From Gonocerus acuteangulatus (Eukaryota > Arthropoda > Insecta > Hemiptera > Coreidae), in NCBI GenBank assembly GCA_946811695.1, contig OX328132.1, forward strand, positions 122,710,235-122,774,234: 64,000 nucleotides of DNA. The letters are read 5' to 3'. Of this stretch, positions 35,511-46,838 are shown piece after piece. The position numbers were made by a program, and so were the translations under genes. The notes under the pieces were generated by a model. That model saw only the letters and a program-made list of their open reading frames with translations, did no database searches and had not been told where the DNA came from. Numbering within the stretch: the first letter of the stretch is position 1; each line of letters opens with the position of its first letter.

Positions 35511-36014
35511 TCAATAGAAAAGGCAGCCAGACATAGGTTCACAAAGGCGCCGCAAGGAGCGCTAGAGGGACTGTATCCGCTTCCTGCGTTAGATCAAAAT
35601 ACAATAATATGAGGATTTTGTATTTATTACGTAGTGTAGTAGGTACCATGTGTAAACATAACTCTGGAAGCAAATTAATAATTTATCAGTTACTCATTAC
35701 AAAATTAAAAGAGAACTATTCATGTTTTTATTTTATTTATGTAGGATATTTTAAGCAAATTGTTCTGGAAAGCAGTCTACACTACCCAAATTCTGAGGAA
35801 AGTGCTTAGTTATGCAGCTCCTGCGTGACGGACTTTTTACTATGGAAAGAATTCGATACATCTCTTTTCAGGAACCAGCAATAATCAGCTGTCATATTTA
35901 TACGCTACTTTCCTTGATAGTGTCTTTCCGTTTCCGTTTAATATGCTCTTCATTTTCTGGAAAAAATTCCAAATGAGAGTGCAGGAAATGTACTCTCACA
36001 CCGACTTATTTACG
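35511..36014. other. Spacer, no recognised gene
   Basis: Includes a GC-rich family A-like phrase (tatgcagctcctgcgtgacg) at about 35812. Confidence 0.45.
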
Positions 36015-36290
36015 TTGTAAGCAAATTGCCACCTTAAGTTGGAGGCCAGGAAAATGAAAATTTACTTTGAAGCTCAAAAAATGGCCTTCTTAAGTTGAAA
36101 TTCATAAAACTGCCTTATTTAAGTTGGAGGTAAGCACATTGCCTCCTTAAGTTGGAGGTAAGAAAACTGACAAATTTACATTGAAGCTCAAAAAATGGCC
36201 TTCTTAAGATGAAGTTCAGGAAACTGCCTTATTTACGTTGGAGGTAAGTAAATTGCGTCCTTACGTCGGAGGCCAGGAAACTGACAAATT
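36015..36290. repeat. ~114-bp minisatellite, ~2.5 copies
   Basis: ttgaagctcaaaaaatggcc occurs at 36067 and 36181. Units also contain cttaagttggaggtaag motifs at finer spacing. Confidence 0.85.
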
Positions 36291-36837
36291 TCAAATCAAG
36301 TTATATAAAATGAACTTTTTCATTTGTTTGCATCGAAAACAGAGTATTTTTATCGGTATGAAATTTAAAAGCTACATCTGAAACGACTAACAATTGTACA
36401 TAATGAAGAAAAATACGTATATAATTTATTAAAACATTATTTTTTTTTTATACACAATTTAAACACTTTCCCAAAAATGCTCACGAACGTTATTACCAAC
36501 CTAATAGATCATAAGACATACTTAAAGTATTTGCTATGTTGAATGTGTTTAGTATCATTCTGAGGTGCGTCTTAACTACTTAATTGCCTATTCAAGAAAC
36601 ATATTTTATTTAAATGTACACAGAAAAGGAGGGAGAAATTGACATTACTAATTTGGGATTAAAGGGAAGCGACACGTGTTTCACCTAAAGCAACGGTGTG
36701 TTTATGTTGGTGTTGTCAATATTTCACGACGGAACGGCGATAGGGTTAAACTAGATTGACCAATCACAATCAGGCCTGCGGTAATAGATCGGCCCAAACA
36801 CCCAGCTCCATGAATATTTCCATGCGATTAATTCAAG
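36291..36837. other. AT-rich spacer
   Basis: No gene or repeat recognised. Confidence 0.45.
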
Positions 36838-37472
36838 AGGAGGCTGTAGACACCAGATCTCTATCTCCAGGCACAAATAGAACATCCCTGTAAATGTTCT
36901 TCTGAGGGTGTATACTCTCTATATCACAAGAGGAGGCTGTAGACACCAGATCTCTAACTTCAGGCACAAATAGAACATTCCTGTAAATGTGCTTCTAAGG
37001 GTGTATACTCCCTATTTCATAAGGAGAGGGATAATTCCAGAGAGCCTCTGCAGATCTCCATCTCCAGGCACAAACAGAACATCCCTGTAACTGTGCTTCT
37101 AAGGGTGTATACTCTCTATATCACAAGGGGAGGGATAATTCAAGAGAGCCTCTGCAGATCTCCATCTCCAGGCACAAATAGAACATCCCTGTAAATGTGC
37201 TTCTAAGGGTGTATACTCTCTATATCACAATGGGAGGGATAATTCCAGAAGCCTCTGGAGATCTCCATCTCCAGGCACAAATAGAACATACCTGTAAATG
37301 TGCTTCTAAGGGTGTATACTCTCTATATCACAAGGGGAGGGATAATTCCAGAGAGCCTCTGCAGATCTCCATCTCCAGGCACAAATAGAACATCCCTGTA
37401 AATGTGCTTCTAAGGGTGTATACTCTCTATATCACAAGGGGAGGGATAATTCCAGAGAGCCTCTGCAGATCT
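36838..37472. repeat. ~104-bp minisatellite, ~6 copies
   Basis: caggcacaaatagaacat recurs at about 36868, 36961, 37065, 37169, 37272 and 37377 (steps 93, 104, 104, 103, 105). The first two units differ (gaggctgtagacaccagatc in place of gagagcctctgcagatc). Confidence 0.93.
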
Positions 37473-38165
37473 TTTTATTCGATAATTGTCTAAATCGGTA
37501 CTGGGAATGATTAAACGTTCTAAGGTCTATGCATTACTTTACAAATTTTCACGCTTAAATTTCGCATTTACTGGTAGTGAAAAATAGCCCGTTCGAGCGA
37601 AGGTTTGCTCACACTGGAAGCAGAGAGTGGTTGGCGCTTTGCCCAATCTACCCATGATTCCTATAGCCTCTGCCCTACAACCAACAGATCTAAATAAGGA
37701 ATTCTCTCGTTCAAGCTTACATTATATATGGGAGAGGTGGATGTTAGAGAGATTAAAAAGTCGACTGCGGTTGTCGACATCCTTAAGACAAAAAATCTTT
37801 AGTGTAAGGAAGGGATCCACTTTTTGTTACTTTGTCTTATTATTTATTATTTATCTGTATAGATTCAGGATGGAATACTTGCATTCGTCTTTATTACTCC
37901 AAGAAGAATTACCCGAGGGAAACTAGAAATATCTTTTAGGTAAAACTGGGTCAGCTTAAAACATTTCCCGTAATATCCAATATCTGAGGCACGTCCCAAG
38001 AAAATCAATCCTCAAATATAAAGCTATTAAAATAACGATGTCATTAAAAATATTTTTCCCTTCACGAAAAGCGTAAAGTAATACATTTTCTTAGGATGGC
38101 TACTAATTAAGAAATCAAATCCCGTTTTTTAAACGTAAACTAAGCGATGAAAAATGCGTTGTGAA
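37473..38165. other. Spacer with an unassigned 99-residue frame
   Basis: The frame at 37627-37926 (+) has a hydrophobic stretch (FCYFVLLFIIYLY) but no recognisable domain, and nothing around it suggests a gene. Confidence 0.35.
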
Positions 38166-38199
38166 GGTTGCATCCATCCTTTGTGAGTTCCAACCTTTG

Positions 38200-39080
38200 T
38201 CAAGTATGCGTCAACACATTGTCGAGTACGTGTTTACCCTTTCTCGACAGTATGTGTCTAGAAAGTTTTGAGTATGTGTTTACCCGTTGTCAAGTTTGCG
38301 TATACACCTTTTTGAGCCACTATCCACACCTTGCTAACTCTGCTCCTACACCTTGTCGAATCTTCGTCTACACCTTTTTGAACCGCTGTATACACTTCGT
38401 TAACTCTGCTCCAACACCTTGTCGAATCTTTGTCTACACCTTTTTGAACCGCTGTCTACACTTCGTTAACTCTGCTTCTACACCTTGTCGATTCTGTACT
38501 TGCACCTTGTCGATTCTGTACTTGCACCTTGTCGAATCTTCATCCCACCTTTTCAAGCCGCTGTCCACATCTTGTTAACTCTGTTTCTACACCTTGTCGA
38601 TTCTGTATTACCGCCTTGTCGAATCTTCGTCAACAGCTTTTCGAGCCGCTGTCCACACCTTGTTAACTCTGTTTCTACACCTTGTCGATTCTGTACTACC
38701 GCCTTGTCGAATCTTCGTCTACAGCTTTTTGAACCGCTGTCTACACTTCGTTAACTCTGCTTCTACACCTTGTCGATTCTGTACTACCGCCTTGTCGAAT
38801 CTTCGTCAACAGCTTTTCAAGCCACTGTCCACATCTTGTTAACTCTGTTTCTACACCTTGTCGATTCTGTACTACCGCCTTGTCGAATCTTCGTCAACAG
38901 CTTTTCGAGCCGCTGTCTACACCTTGTTAACTCTGTTTCTACACCTTGTCGATTCTGTACTACCGCCTTGTCGAATCTTCGTCTACAGCTTTTTGAACCG
39001 CGGTTCACGCCTTGTTAAATCTGTTTATATGCCTTTTCGATTCTCTATTTCCGCCTCGTCGAATCCTCGTCTACACCCTG
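38200..39080. repeat. 88-bp minisatellite built from 22-bp subunits
   Basis: ccttgtcgattctgtacta recurs at 88-bp steps from about 38596 to 38948. The left half is a looser array with 22-bp subunits of the type cac-cttgtcgaatcttcgtcta. Repeated frames in both strands are artefacts of the array. Confidence 0.9.
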
Positions 39081-39765
39081 GCGACTTTATGGAGTCTACG
39101 TCCATTTCTCGTGGCGAATGCCGCAATCGCTATTTTCGTCGGTACGTTTCTGCCTGAATACTCCCAGCTATTACCAAGCTAGAAGAGTATAATTGTTCAT
39201 CAGCATGGTTTATCCTGAAGGAAGTTTCCTGGCCTCCGATTATTCAAAACCCCTTTCTTTTAGGATCAATTATTTCCTTTGAAGCACACTGTTTAGTGCC
39301 AATTTGAATAGCAGATGAGATCTTTTTTCACATTAATTTTCTTTGTTTCTCTGCTTATAAGTGATTCCAGGAATAATATATATCTACATTTACACTAATT
39401 TGTTTAAAAAAATAAAAGTATTTAACTCAGCTGAGCAGTTAATGATTTAATAATTATGTTCTGAGAGGAATTGAATGTCGAGGAATTGAGGTGACACCGC
39501 TCTCAAAATAATTGCCTCATTTGCATAATATATCCCCTCGTTACTATTGAATATATAACACATCCAGATTTGTAGCTTAACAACAAATCAAACTTCAGAC
39601 CAATAGGGGTTAGGTTATAGTTATCCCTGAAATAACATTGAACGTCCAACACGCAAGAGTTGCGTTATAATGGCATGATCCCGTATAATACTTGTTTCTA
39701 GTGTGATTTCTAAAGCTAAGGATGAACACTATCATTAGTAGATTTATTTTTAGTCTTTCGAATGG
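39081..39765. other. Spacer, nothing recognised
   Basis: Unique AT-rich sequence. Confidence 0.45.
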
Positions 39766-40075
39766 TCAACATCTACTATCTCGATCTACTAATCACTACG
39801 TAACACGACTTATAACCATCTACTTATCACTGATTACCACAATCTGCTTACCAGTACATACCACCATCTACTTATTACCACTTACCACCTTTTACTTACT
39901 ACCAGCTACTAATCACTTATCACCTCTCATCACCATCTATCAACCACTACTTACCACGACATTCTGACCATTACATGTTACGACTTACAACCATCACTAT
40001 CTGTTTACTACAACTTACCGCCATCTACTTACCACTACTTAGCACCAGCCACTTACTACCATCAGTGTACAACTA
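39766..40075. repeat. Degenerate 'tacttaccac' simple repeat
   Basis: Irregular repeats of ctacttaccaccat-like text, enriched in C, A and T. The 81-residue frame across it is not a gene. Confidence 0.75.
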
Positions 40076-40089
40076 CTTATGAACTCAAC

Positions 40090-40347
40090 ATAATCAGGAT
40101 TTCAATGATATCAGTGCTGACATTAAGTTCGATGAAAATAATATAGGATTTTATGTTCAATTGTAAACGTTCGTGAATTATTTACACGTAATTAAATAAA
40201 TAGGGGAAACAAAAAACAAAAATCTGGGTAGCCAAAGTTCGTCTTAATTTTATAAGCTTTCATTTTAAAAAAAATTACTTCAAATCGGATAAGATTTAAA
40301 GGATGTAAGCTTTTTTTAAAGGAAAAATGCCGTTTGGCCCCACTCTG
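40090..40347. repeat. Family B copy B3 (right half)
   Basis: gatatcagtgctgacattaa to ccgtttggccccactctg, followed by caacg. It corresponds to the right arm of B1. Confidence 0.65.
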
Positions 40348-41348
40348 CAACGCCCGTGTATTGAAGGTTGCGTTGAAAAGGTTAAGAAGATATCGAAGCG
40401 GTCAGCGAATAATAGTGGATTGAAAAAATCTCCAAGAGTGGGGCAGAACCCAGAACAATTAGCGTTTCAGTAGAAACGGTTGTTCTGTTCCATAGAATGA
40501 ACTTTGGATGCGAAATCCACTCCTGGTAGAACGTAAGAGGAAAGATATCTTTAACAGGAAACCGTGGCGAACATCCAATACACTCTCTCCAGGAAGAGGA
40601 TCGTTATAAATAGGAAACCGGCTTCAAAGATTAAATATTTTTCTCGGAAAGGAAGCGTATTAATGGAAAATTCAAGTTTTCAATATTTAGAAATTCGTTC
40701 CGCTAGAGCGTTTTAAGAAAATCTTCTTTGGTATAGTGTTATGATATAGTTTAATTTTTAAGCTTTATTTTATGAAATTATGATCTTTTTATTGCACTTC
40801 GGTTCTCTCTATCTACTTCCAGGCTTTGTTTGTCCATCCAGTTCCGAGAATTGAATAAGTTTTCAAAAATTCCGTCTAGAGTGCAACCTCAATTGCTACT
40901 TTCCTTCGAAGGGAAGTGCTAAAATGTAGCTTTTAGACACGACGATCGAACCCTGACTAAATCTACCTTCATATTCTAATGAATATTATTACATGAATAA
41001 GATAGTTTTGGAGGATTAGGGAGCATTACATTGTCCCAGCCTTAGTGGGACAGTTACTTCATGGGACTAAGGGAGCTTAACTCTAGGCCAAAGGTTAGTC
41101 AAATTTAATTCCTCAAAGTTAGGTTGGCCACAAAACTTGCAGCAGTCCCCTCCCCTTCCACGGAAGTGTGGGACAACAGTTAGTCAAGAAGGCTCTGGTT
41201 CCTCAAAACGGGCTCATTAACATTAATTTAAGCATGAGGTCATCCCATAAGTAATGCATGAGGTCATCCCATAAGTAATGCATGTTCTTAATTTTATGTT
41301 TCGTTCTTTTCAATTTATTTTCGTTTAAATTTTTAGTTCATTATAACA
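40348..41348. other. Spacer with an old dispersed repeat and a 24-bp duplication
   Basis: 40848-40935 is the inverted match to 34595-34675. gcatgaggtcatcccataag is duplicated at 41233-41281. No gene is seen. Confidence 0.5.
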
Positions 41349-41352
41349 TTAA

Positions 41353-42116
41353 CCCTGGTTAGACACTGCCATTGCCATCTACGGTAATGACACCGTAGGG
41401 TAAAGTGTACCCCATATTTTGAAAAATTTTAAATTAAATAAATTTCTATTTTTTCGTTTGCTTTGTTATACAACACCAAAGTATAGGACAGGAAAATCAA
41501 TAAAAAATTCAAACAGTAATAAATCTGCAAAATATTAATTAAAATTCACAAAATAGCTAGGAAATCCTAAAACTCAATATTGTTCATACACCAAATAATT
41601 GTTCCGAAAAAATATTACTAAACTGAAAATATTTTTACGAAGAATAAACTAGAATGATCAAAAGTCATAAAAAATAGGAACTCATAGGAAAATATAATGG
41701 TCTGTCCAATTGATACTCGTTACCATTTAACACATTTTGATGTTCGTTGATCGGGGTACATCGCCCTTCTACACACAGAACATAGCGTTTTCGTCTTCAT
41801 GTAATCCATTTTTTTGACAAAATGAACATCTCATGGGTCCAAGGTAACAAAAGATGTTGCAGGTCCTTCAGGAGTTGATTCATCTGCCGAAACAACAAGC
41901 ATCATTGGTTTGCCTTCATTGGTTTTGGTATGTTCTCAAGTTGGGCTGTCACATGACCTTTGCAGCCCAAATTATTTGTCACTTGGAAAGCCGTAACATG
42001 AAAGTGATCGACCCGTGATGATTTATCTGATGAGCGAAAATGTCATACGTTAACTACACCGTGGGGTAAAAAATACCCCATCCACAACTCGTTACTTTCT
42101 CATGCCTAGACTGGTC
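41353..42116 (-). pseudogene. piggyBac-like transposon remnant
   Basis: The left border reads TTAA|CCCTGGTTAGACA. The right border region (tgcctagactggtca) is an imperfect inverted match. On the minus strand, about 41770-41850, a frame reads RCSFCQKNGLHEDENAMFCV and then, after a one-base frame shift, cysteine- and basic-rich text. This resembles the C-terminal cysteine-rich finger of piggyBac transposases. Paired sub-terminal motifs caccgt(a/g)gggtaaa...taccccat lie near both ends (about 41387 and 42058). Most of the transposase is missing, so the copy is dead. The assignment rests on TTAA, the CCC terminus and the finger, each modest alone. Confidence 0.55.
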
Positions 42117-42183
42117 ATTGACTGAACGAATCCAATATGGTATCAAATAGTCAGCTGATCGATAATCGATCTGTCATATCTTT

Positions 42184-42285
42184 TTTTTTTTATTGTTTGG
42201 AAGGGTGTATTCAACCGTGGGAGGTCATGGGCACCCCTCTCTTGGAGTCTATGATGAGACTCTTACAGGCATGAGTCGTGGGATG
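42184..42285 (-). mobile_element. Short poly(A) retroinsert with 13-bp TSD
   Basis: Flanked by ctgtcatatcttt at 42171-42183 and 42286-42298. On the minus strand a stretch of about 90 bp (cagcatcccacgactcatgc ... acacccttccaaac) ends in aataaa and an A-tail. This is target-primed retroposition of a 3' end, either a very short LINE or SINE tail or a processed transcript end. Confidence 0.8.
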
Positions 42286-42539
42286 CTGTCATATCTTTAA
42301 AATTGATTTTAATTTCCAGATGAAATATAGTCCTATAAAATTTAAAAAAAAAAATCTATACCGAACCCACCTTTTTCCTATGTTTTATCAAATAAATGAA
42401 TGAAAATATGATTAAGATGATGTATGTCCGTTTTTTTATTTATCACTTTCTTTCTGTTTTTAATGGTGTATGTTTTCTTTAATCTTTCTTTTTATTCTAA
42501 GTCTTTCTTTTCCTAATATTCTGATGTTCTCAAAATCAA

Positions 42540-42860
42540 AATCATGATTCTCTCAGTATATCGATATGTCCTTCAGAATTTATTATTTTGCAGATAATAA
42601 ATCTATATTCTTGGACTATAATTGATATCGATTCTCTTAGTACATCGACATTTTCATCAAGATGTATTATTTTGCAGATAATAAATCTATATTCTTGGAC
42701 TGTAATTGATATCGATTCTCTTAGTACATCGATATTTTCTTCAAGATGTATTATTTTGCAGATAATAAATCTATATTCTTGGACTGTAATTGATATCGAT
42801 ACTCTTAGTACATCGATATTTTCATCAAGATGTATTATTTTGCAGATAATAACTCCATAG
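42540..42860. repeat. 84-bp minisatellite, ~4 copies
   Basis: tattattttgcagataataa at 42581, 42665, 42749 and 42833, exactly 84 bp apart. Because 84 is divisible by 3, one frame stays open as a 28-residue repeat. This is not evidence of a gene. Confidence 0.93.
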
Positions 42861-43320
42861 TCTTGGATATTTTATTCAAGCTCGTTGAACAAATGTAGCT
42901 AGAACGTATTCCGCTTGTAGGATGTCAAATTTTTAGCGATGGGCTGGCTCAAAACGTTTACTGCTTGTACAATGGATGTTGAGAAATGATAGGAGCCTCT
43001 ATATAGCCAAAAAATGTAATTTCATTAAGGTATAATGTCCGAATTGCGGAAGTACACCCGGACAAGCCTAGTTAGGGAGATGGTGTTATCTTGTTATCCA
43101 GCCTTGTCCCACGATACCCCAGCTGGTGGAGAGCTCTATTACACGGCACTCCGTGTCAGCTATTGTCCGTCCGCGGGGATTTCTAATCATATTGGCTTCC
43201 TATGTCTTGTCATGACCATGTAATCTCAATAGGGTACATGCTCTAATTACTCCATCTAACTATTGCTCTAATGGTAGAGTTTTTAGTACCTCGTCTTACA
43301 TCCAGGACAAATACATCCTC
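42861..43320. other. Spacer, nothing recognised
   Basis: The short frame at 43035-43223 has no known motif. Confidence 0.4.
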
Positions 43321-43324
43321 CAAA

Positions 43325-43725
43325 AAACTAACTTTGAAAAAATGAGGCAAAATTCCATGCCCCTCCCATGAAATTTATGATATCATAGTATTACGCCAAG
43401 TTTTTGGCTTTTTATACTTTCTTAAGAACCTAATAATACCCTCTCACTTATTTGTGCAATTCCAACCAGTTTTCGTTAAATGATGGCAACTATAACAATC
43501 GGATTTATTATAAAAAGTCTGGCATTTAAAGATTCAGACCCTTAGGTTAACGATTCAGAATTATTATAAGCAACTTAACCACGGCCTCATATAAGTTAAC
43601 GAAAACTTGCCAAGTTGGAATTGCACAAACAAGTCAGAGGGTATTATTACGTTCCTCACAAGGTATTAAGAGCCTAAAACTTGGCCCAATAGTATGATAT
43701 CATAACTTTCATAGGCAAACTGTTT
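43325..43725. repeat. Foldback repeat family F, copy 1
   Basis: Inverted arms: cctcccatgaaatttatgat ... acttatttgtgcaattccaa on the left, ttggaattgcacaaacaagt ... tatgatatcataactttcat on the right. One arm recurs at 48648-48800 (ccaagttggaattgcacaaa, tattaagggcctaaaacttg). Confidence 0.8.
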
Positions 43726-43749
43726 TTTTTTAAGGATATCGGTACATTT

Positions 43750-43825
43750 AGCGCGGTTCCTCCCTCCTCATGACGCGGTTCCTCCGACCTCATGATACAA
43801 TCCGGAAATGCCGACTAGAAAATTT
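43750..43825 (+). repeat. Family A left-end fragment (A3)
   Basis: agcgcggttcctccctcctc, a tandem echo (gcggttcctccgacctcatg), then caatccgg. It is cut off where the PLE array starts. Confidence 0.7.
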
Positions 43826-43899
43826 TGTACAGATGGAATGGTTGGGATTCGGCTAAATAAACCTCAATATGATTTTGTTTTAAAAAAATCTATATTTCG

Positions 43900-43933
43900 G
43901 ACGTTTCGGCTACTCATTGGTAGCCTTCGTCAG
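43900..43933 (-). ncRNA. Hammerhead-like motif, array unit 1
   Basis: CTGACGA, A, helix II GGCTAC/GTAGCC (6 perfect pairs, loop CAATGA), GAAAC, GTC. The flanks give a short helix I (G-C, mismatch, three U-A). Confidence 0.68.
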
Positions 43934-44470
43934 CTAAAATGACAAAAAAAAGAGAAATTAATACAGAAACAATCAAGAAAAATTTATAATTGTGATAGGT
44001 AACAGAACTATAGATACAGTTTAACTTATAACAGAACATATCGTCTTAAAATTCTTAGAATGAGTGTTTCTAAATTTTTAATTTCACAGTTTAAATTGGC
44101 TATTTCTATATTGAGTAATTTTTTCTGGAAATGGAGTTTCGCTGTTGCAAGTTGTTTTTGAACAGGGGAGTTCAGGTCGCACGGGTTGATATGGTTGGTT
44201 GAGGTTCTAATGTGTTTTGGTAAAAAATTGTTGGACTTACATTTTAGCAGAAAAATCAAGCCCTCTTTCTTCTTGACAAGGTTCTTGGAGAACTTGGAGA
44301 TGCGGTTAATAGTGATTTTTGCCTCCTTTGGAGCACGTTGGCAGGGTCCCAGTGAATTCATCATGATGATTAGATAGTTAGCCGTCGAGGTGATAAGTAC
44401 AGATGGAATGGTTGGGATTCGGCTAAATAAACCTCAATATGATTTTGTTTTAAAAAAAATCTATATTTCG

Positions 44471-44504
44471 GACGTTTCGGCTACTCATTGGTAGCCTTCG
44501 TCAG
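44471..44504 (-). ncRNA. Hammerhead-like motif, array unit 2
   Basis: Identical to unit 1, 571 bp away. Confidence 0.68.
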
Positions 44505-45041
44505 CTAAAATGACAAAAAAAAAGAGAAATTAATACAGAAACAATCAAGAAAAATTTATAATTGTGATAGGTAACAGAACTATAGATACAGTTTAACTTA
44601 TAACAGAACATATCGTCTTAAAATTCTTAGAATGAGTGTTTCTAAATTTTTAATTTCACAGTTTAAATTGGCTATTTCTATATTGAGTAATTTTTTCTGG
44701 AAATGGAGTTTCGCTGTTGCAAGTTGTTTTTGAACAGGGGAGTTCAGGTCGCACGGGTTGATATGGTTGGTTGAGGTTCTAATGTGTTTTGGTAAGAAAT
44801 TGTTGGACTTACATTTTAGCAGAAAAATCAAGCCCTCTTTCTTCTTGACAAGGTTCTTGGAGAACTTGGAGATGCGGTTAATAGTGATTTTTGCCTCCTT
44901 TGGAGCACGTTGGCAGGGTCCCAGTGAATTCATCATGATGATTAGATAGTTAGCCGTCGAGGTGATAAGTACAGATGGAATGGTTGGGATTCGGCTAAAT
45001 AAACCTCAATATGATTTTGTTTTAAAAAAATCTATATTTCG

Positions 45042-45075
45042 GACGTTTCGGCTACTCATTGGTAGCCTTCGTCAG
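45042..45075 (-). ncRNA. Hammerhead-like motif, array unit 3
   Basis: Identical to unit 1, 571 bp from unit 2. Confidence 0.68.
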
Positions 45076-45611
45076 CTAAAATGACAAAAAAAAGAGAAAT
45101 TAATACAGAAACAATCAAGAAAAATTTATAATTGTGATAGGTAACAGAACTATAGATACAGTTTAACTTATAACAGAACATATCGTCTTAAAATTCTTAG
45201 AATGAGTGTTTCTAAATTTTTAATTTCACAGTTTAAATTGGCTATTTCTATATTGAGTAATTTTTTCTGGAAATGGAGTTTCGCTGTTGCAAGTTGTTTT
45301 TGAACAGGGGAGTTCAGGTCGCACGGGTTGATATGGTTGGTTGAGGTTCTAATGTGTTTTGGTAAGAAATTGTTGGACTTACATTTTTGCAGAAAAATCA
45401 AGCCCTCTTTCTTCTTGACAAGGTTCTTGGAGAACTTGGAGATGCGGTTAATAGTGATTTTTGCCTCCTTTGGAGCACGTTGGCAGGGTCCCAGTGAATT
45501 CATCATGATGATTAGATAGTTAGCCGTCGAGGTGATAAGTACAGATGGAATGGTTGGGATTCGGCTAAATAAACCTCAATATGATTTTGTTTTAAAAAAA
45601 TCTATATTTCG

Positions 45612-45645
45612 GACGTTTCGGCTACTCATTGGTAGCCTTCGTCAG
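45612..45645 (-). ncRNA. Hammerhead-like motif, array unit 4
   Basis: Identical to unit 1, 570 bp from unit 3. Confidence 0.68.
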
Positions 45646-46181
45646 CTAAAATGACAAAAAAAAGAGAAATTAATACAGAAACAATCAAGAAAAATTTATA
45701 ATTGTGATAGGTAACAGAACTATAGATACAGTTTAACTTATAACAGAACATATCGTCTTAAAATTCTTAGAATGAGTGTTTCTAAATTTTTAATTTCACA
45801 GTTTAAATTGGCTATTTCTATATTGAGTAATTTTTTCTGGAAATGGAGTTTCGCTGTTGCAAGTTGTTTTTGAACAGGGGAGTTCAGGTCGCACGGGTTG
45901 ATATGGTTGGTTGAGGTTCTAATGTGTTTTGGTAAGAAATTGTTGGACTTACATTTTAGCAGAAAAATCAAGCCCTCTTTCTTCTTGACAAGGTTCTTGG
46001 AGAACTTGGAGATGCGGTTAATAGTGATTTTTGCCTCCTTTGGAGCACGTTGGCAGGGTCCCAGTGAATTCATCATGATGATTAGATAGTTAGCCGTCGA
46101 GGTGATAAGTACAGATGGAATGGTTGGGATTCGGCTAAATAAACCTCAATATGATTTTGTTTTAAAAAAATCTATATTTCG

Positions 46182-46215
46182 GACGTTTCGGCTACTCATT
46201 GGTAGCCTTCGTCAG
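46182..46215 (-). ncRNA. Hammerhead-like motif, array unit 5
   Basis: Core identical. One flanking base of helix I is changed (gctaaaa to gcaaaaa on the + strand), removing one U-A pair. Confidence 0.65.
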
Positions 46216-46307
46216 CAAAAATGACAAAAAAAAGAGAAATTAATACAGAAACAATCAAGAAAAATTTATAATTGTGATAGGTAACAGAACTATAGATACA
46301 GTTTAAC

Positions 46308-46646
46308 TTATAACAGAACATATCGTCTTAAAATTCTTAGAATGAGTGTTTCTAAATTTTTAATTTCACAGTTTAAATTGGCTATTTCTATATTGAGTAA
46401 TTTTTTCTGGAAATGGAGTTTCGCTGTTGCAAGTTGTTTTTGAACAGGGGAGTTCAGGTCGCACGGGTTGATATGGTTGGTTGAGGTTCTAATGTGTTTT
46501 GGTAAGAAATTGTTGGACTTACATTTTAGCAGAAAAATCAAGCCCTCTTTCTTCTTGACAAGGTTCTTGGAGAACTTGGAGATGCGGTTAATAGTGATTT
46601 TTGCCTCCTTTGGAGCACGTTGGCAGGGTCCCAGTGAATTCATCAT
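46308..46646 (-). pseudogene. PLE N-terminal ORF fragment (identical in all units)
   Basis: 112 residues starting MMNSLGPCQRAPKEAK. A middle stretch, GLIFLLKCKSNNFLPKHIRT, is followed by a leucine- and glutamine-rich, probably helical region (QKQLATAKLHFQKKLLNIEI). The layout 'LxFLxxCxxxxLxPxFLR + helix' is how PLE proteins commonly begin, before the reverse transcriptase. Identical frames lie at 44026-44364, 44598-44936, 45168-45506 and 45738-46076. The frame ends at a stop before any RT motif, so no unit encodes an enzyme. That five copies stay open probably reflects recent duplication, not selection. The same N-terminus occurs in the opposite orientation at 46723-46797. Confidence 0.7.
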
Positions 46647-46838
46647 GATGATTAGATAGTTAGCCGTCGAGGTGATAAGTACAGATGGAATGGTTGGGAT
46701 TCGGCTAAATAAACCTCAATATCATGATGAATTCACTGGGACCCTGCCAACGTGCTCCAAAGGAGGCAAAAATCACTATTAACCGCATCTCCAAGTTGAA
46801 GATCTCCAGAGGCTTGAAGGCGACATCTATCTCCTCCT

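Larger units (their letters stand above)
43826..46722 (-). mobile_element. Tandem array of five 570-bp PLE 5' units
   Basis: gtacagatggaatggttggg begins units near 43826, 44399, 44970, 45540, 46110 and (partial) 46680. The units are almost identical: one A-run length difference, ttttagcag/tttttgcag in unit 3, gctaaaa/gcaaaaa in unit 5. Read on the minus strand each unit has a hammerhead-like motif, about 105 nt of leader, an ATGATG start and a 112-codon frame, then stops; about 90 nt later the next motif follows. This matches a repeated PLE 5' terminal region (pLTR plus start of the ORF). Confidence 0.88.

Noticed and set aside
37627..37926. Small membrane protein gene
   Set aside because: One hydrophobic stretch only. 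The sequence around it shows no promoter or homologous feature, and a chance frame of this size is expected in 64 kb.
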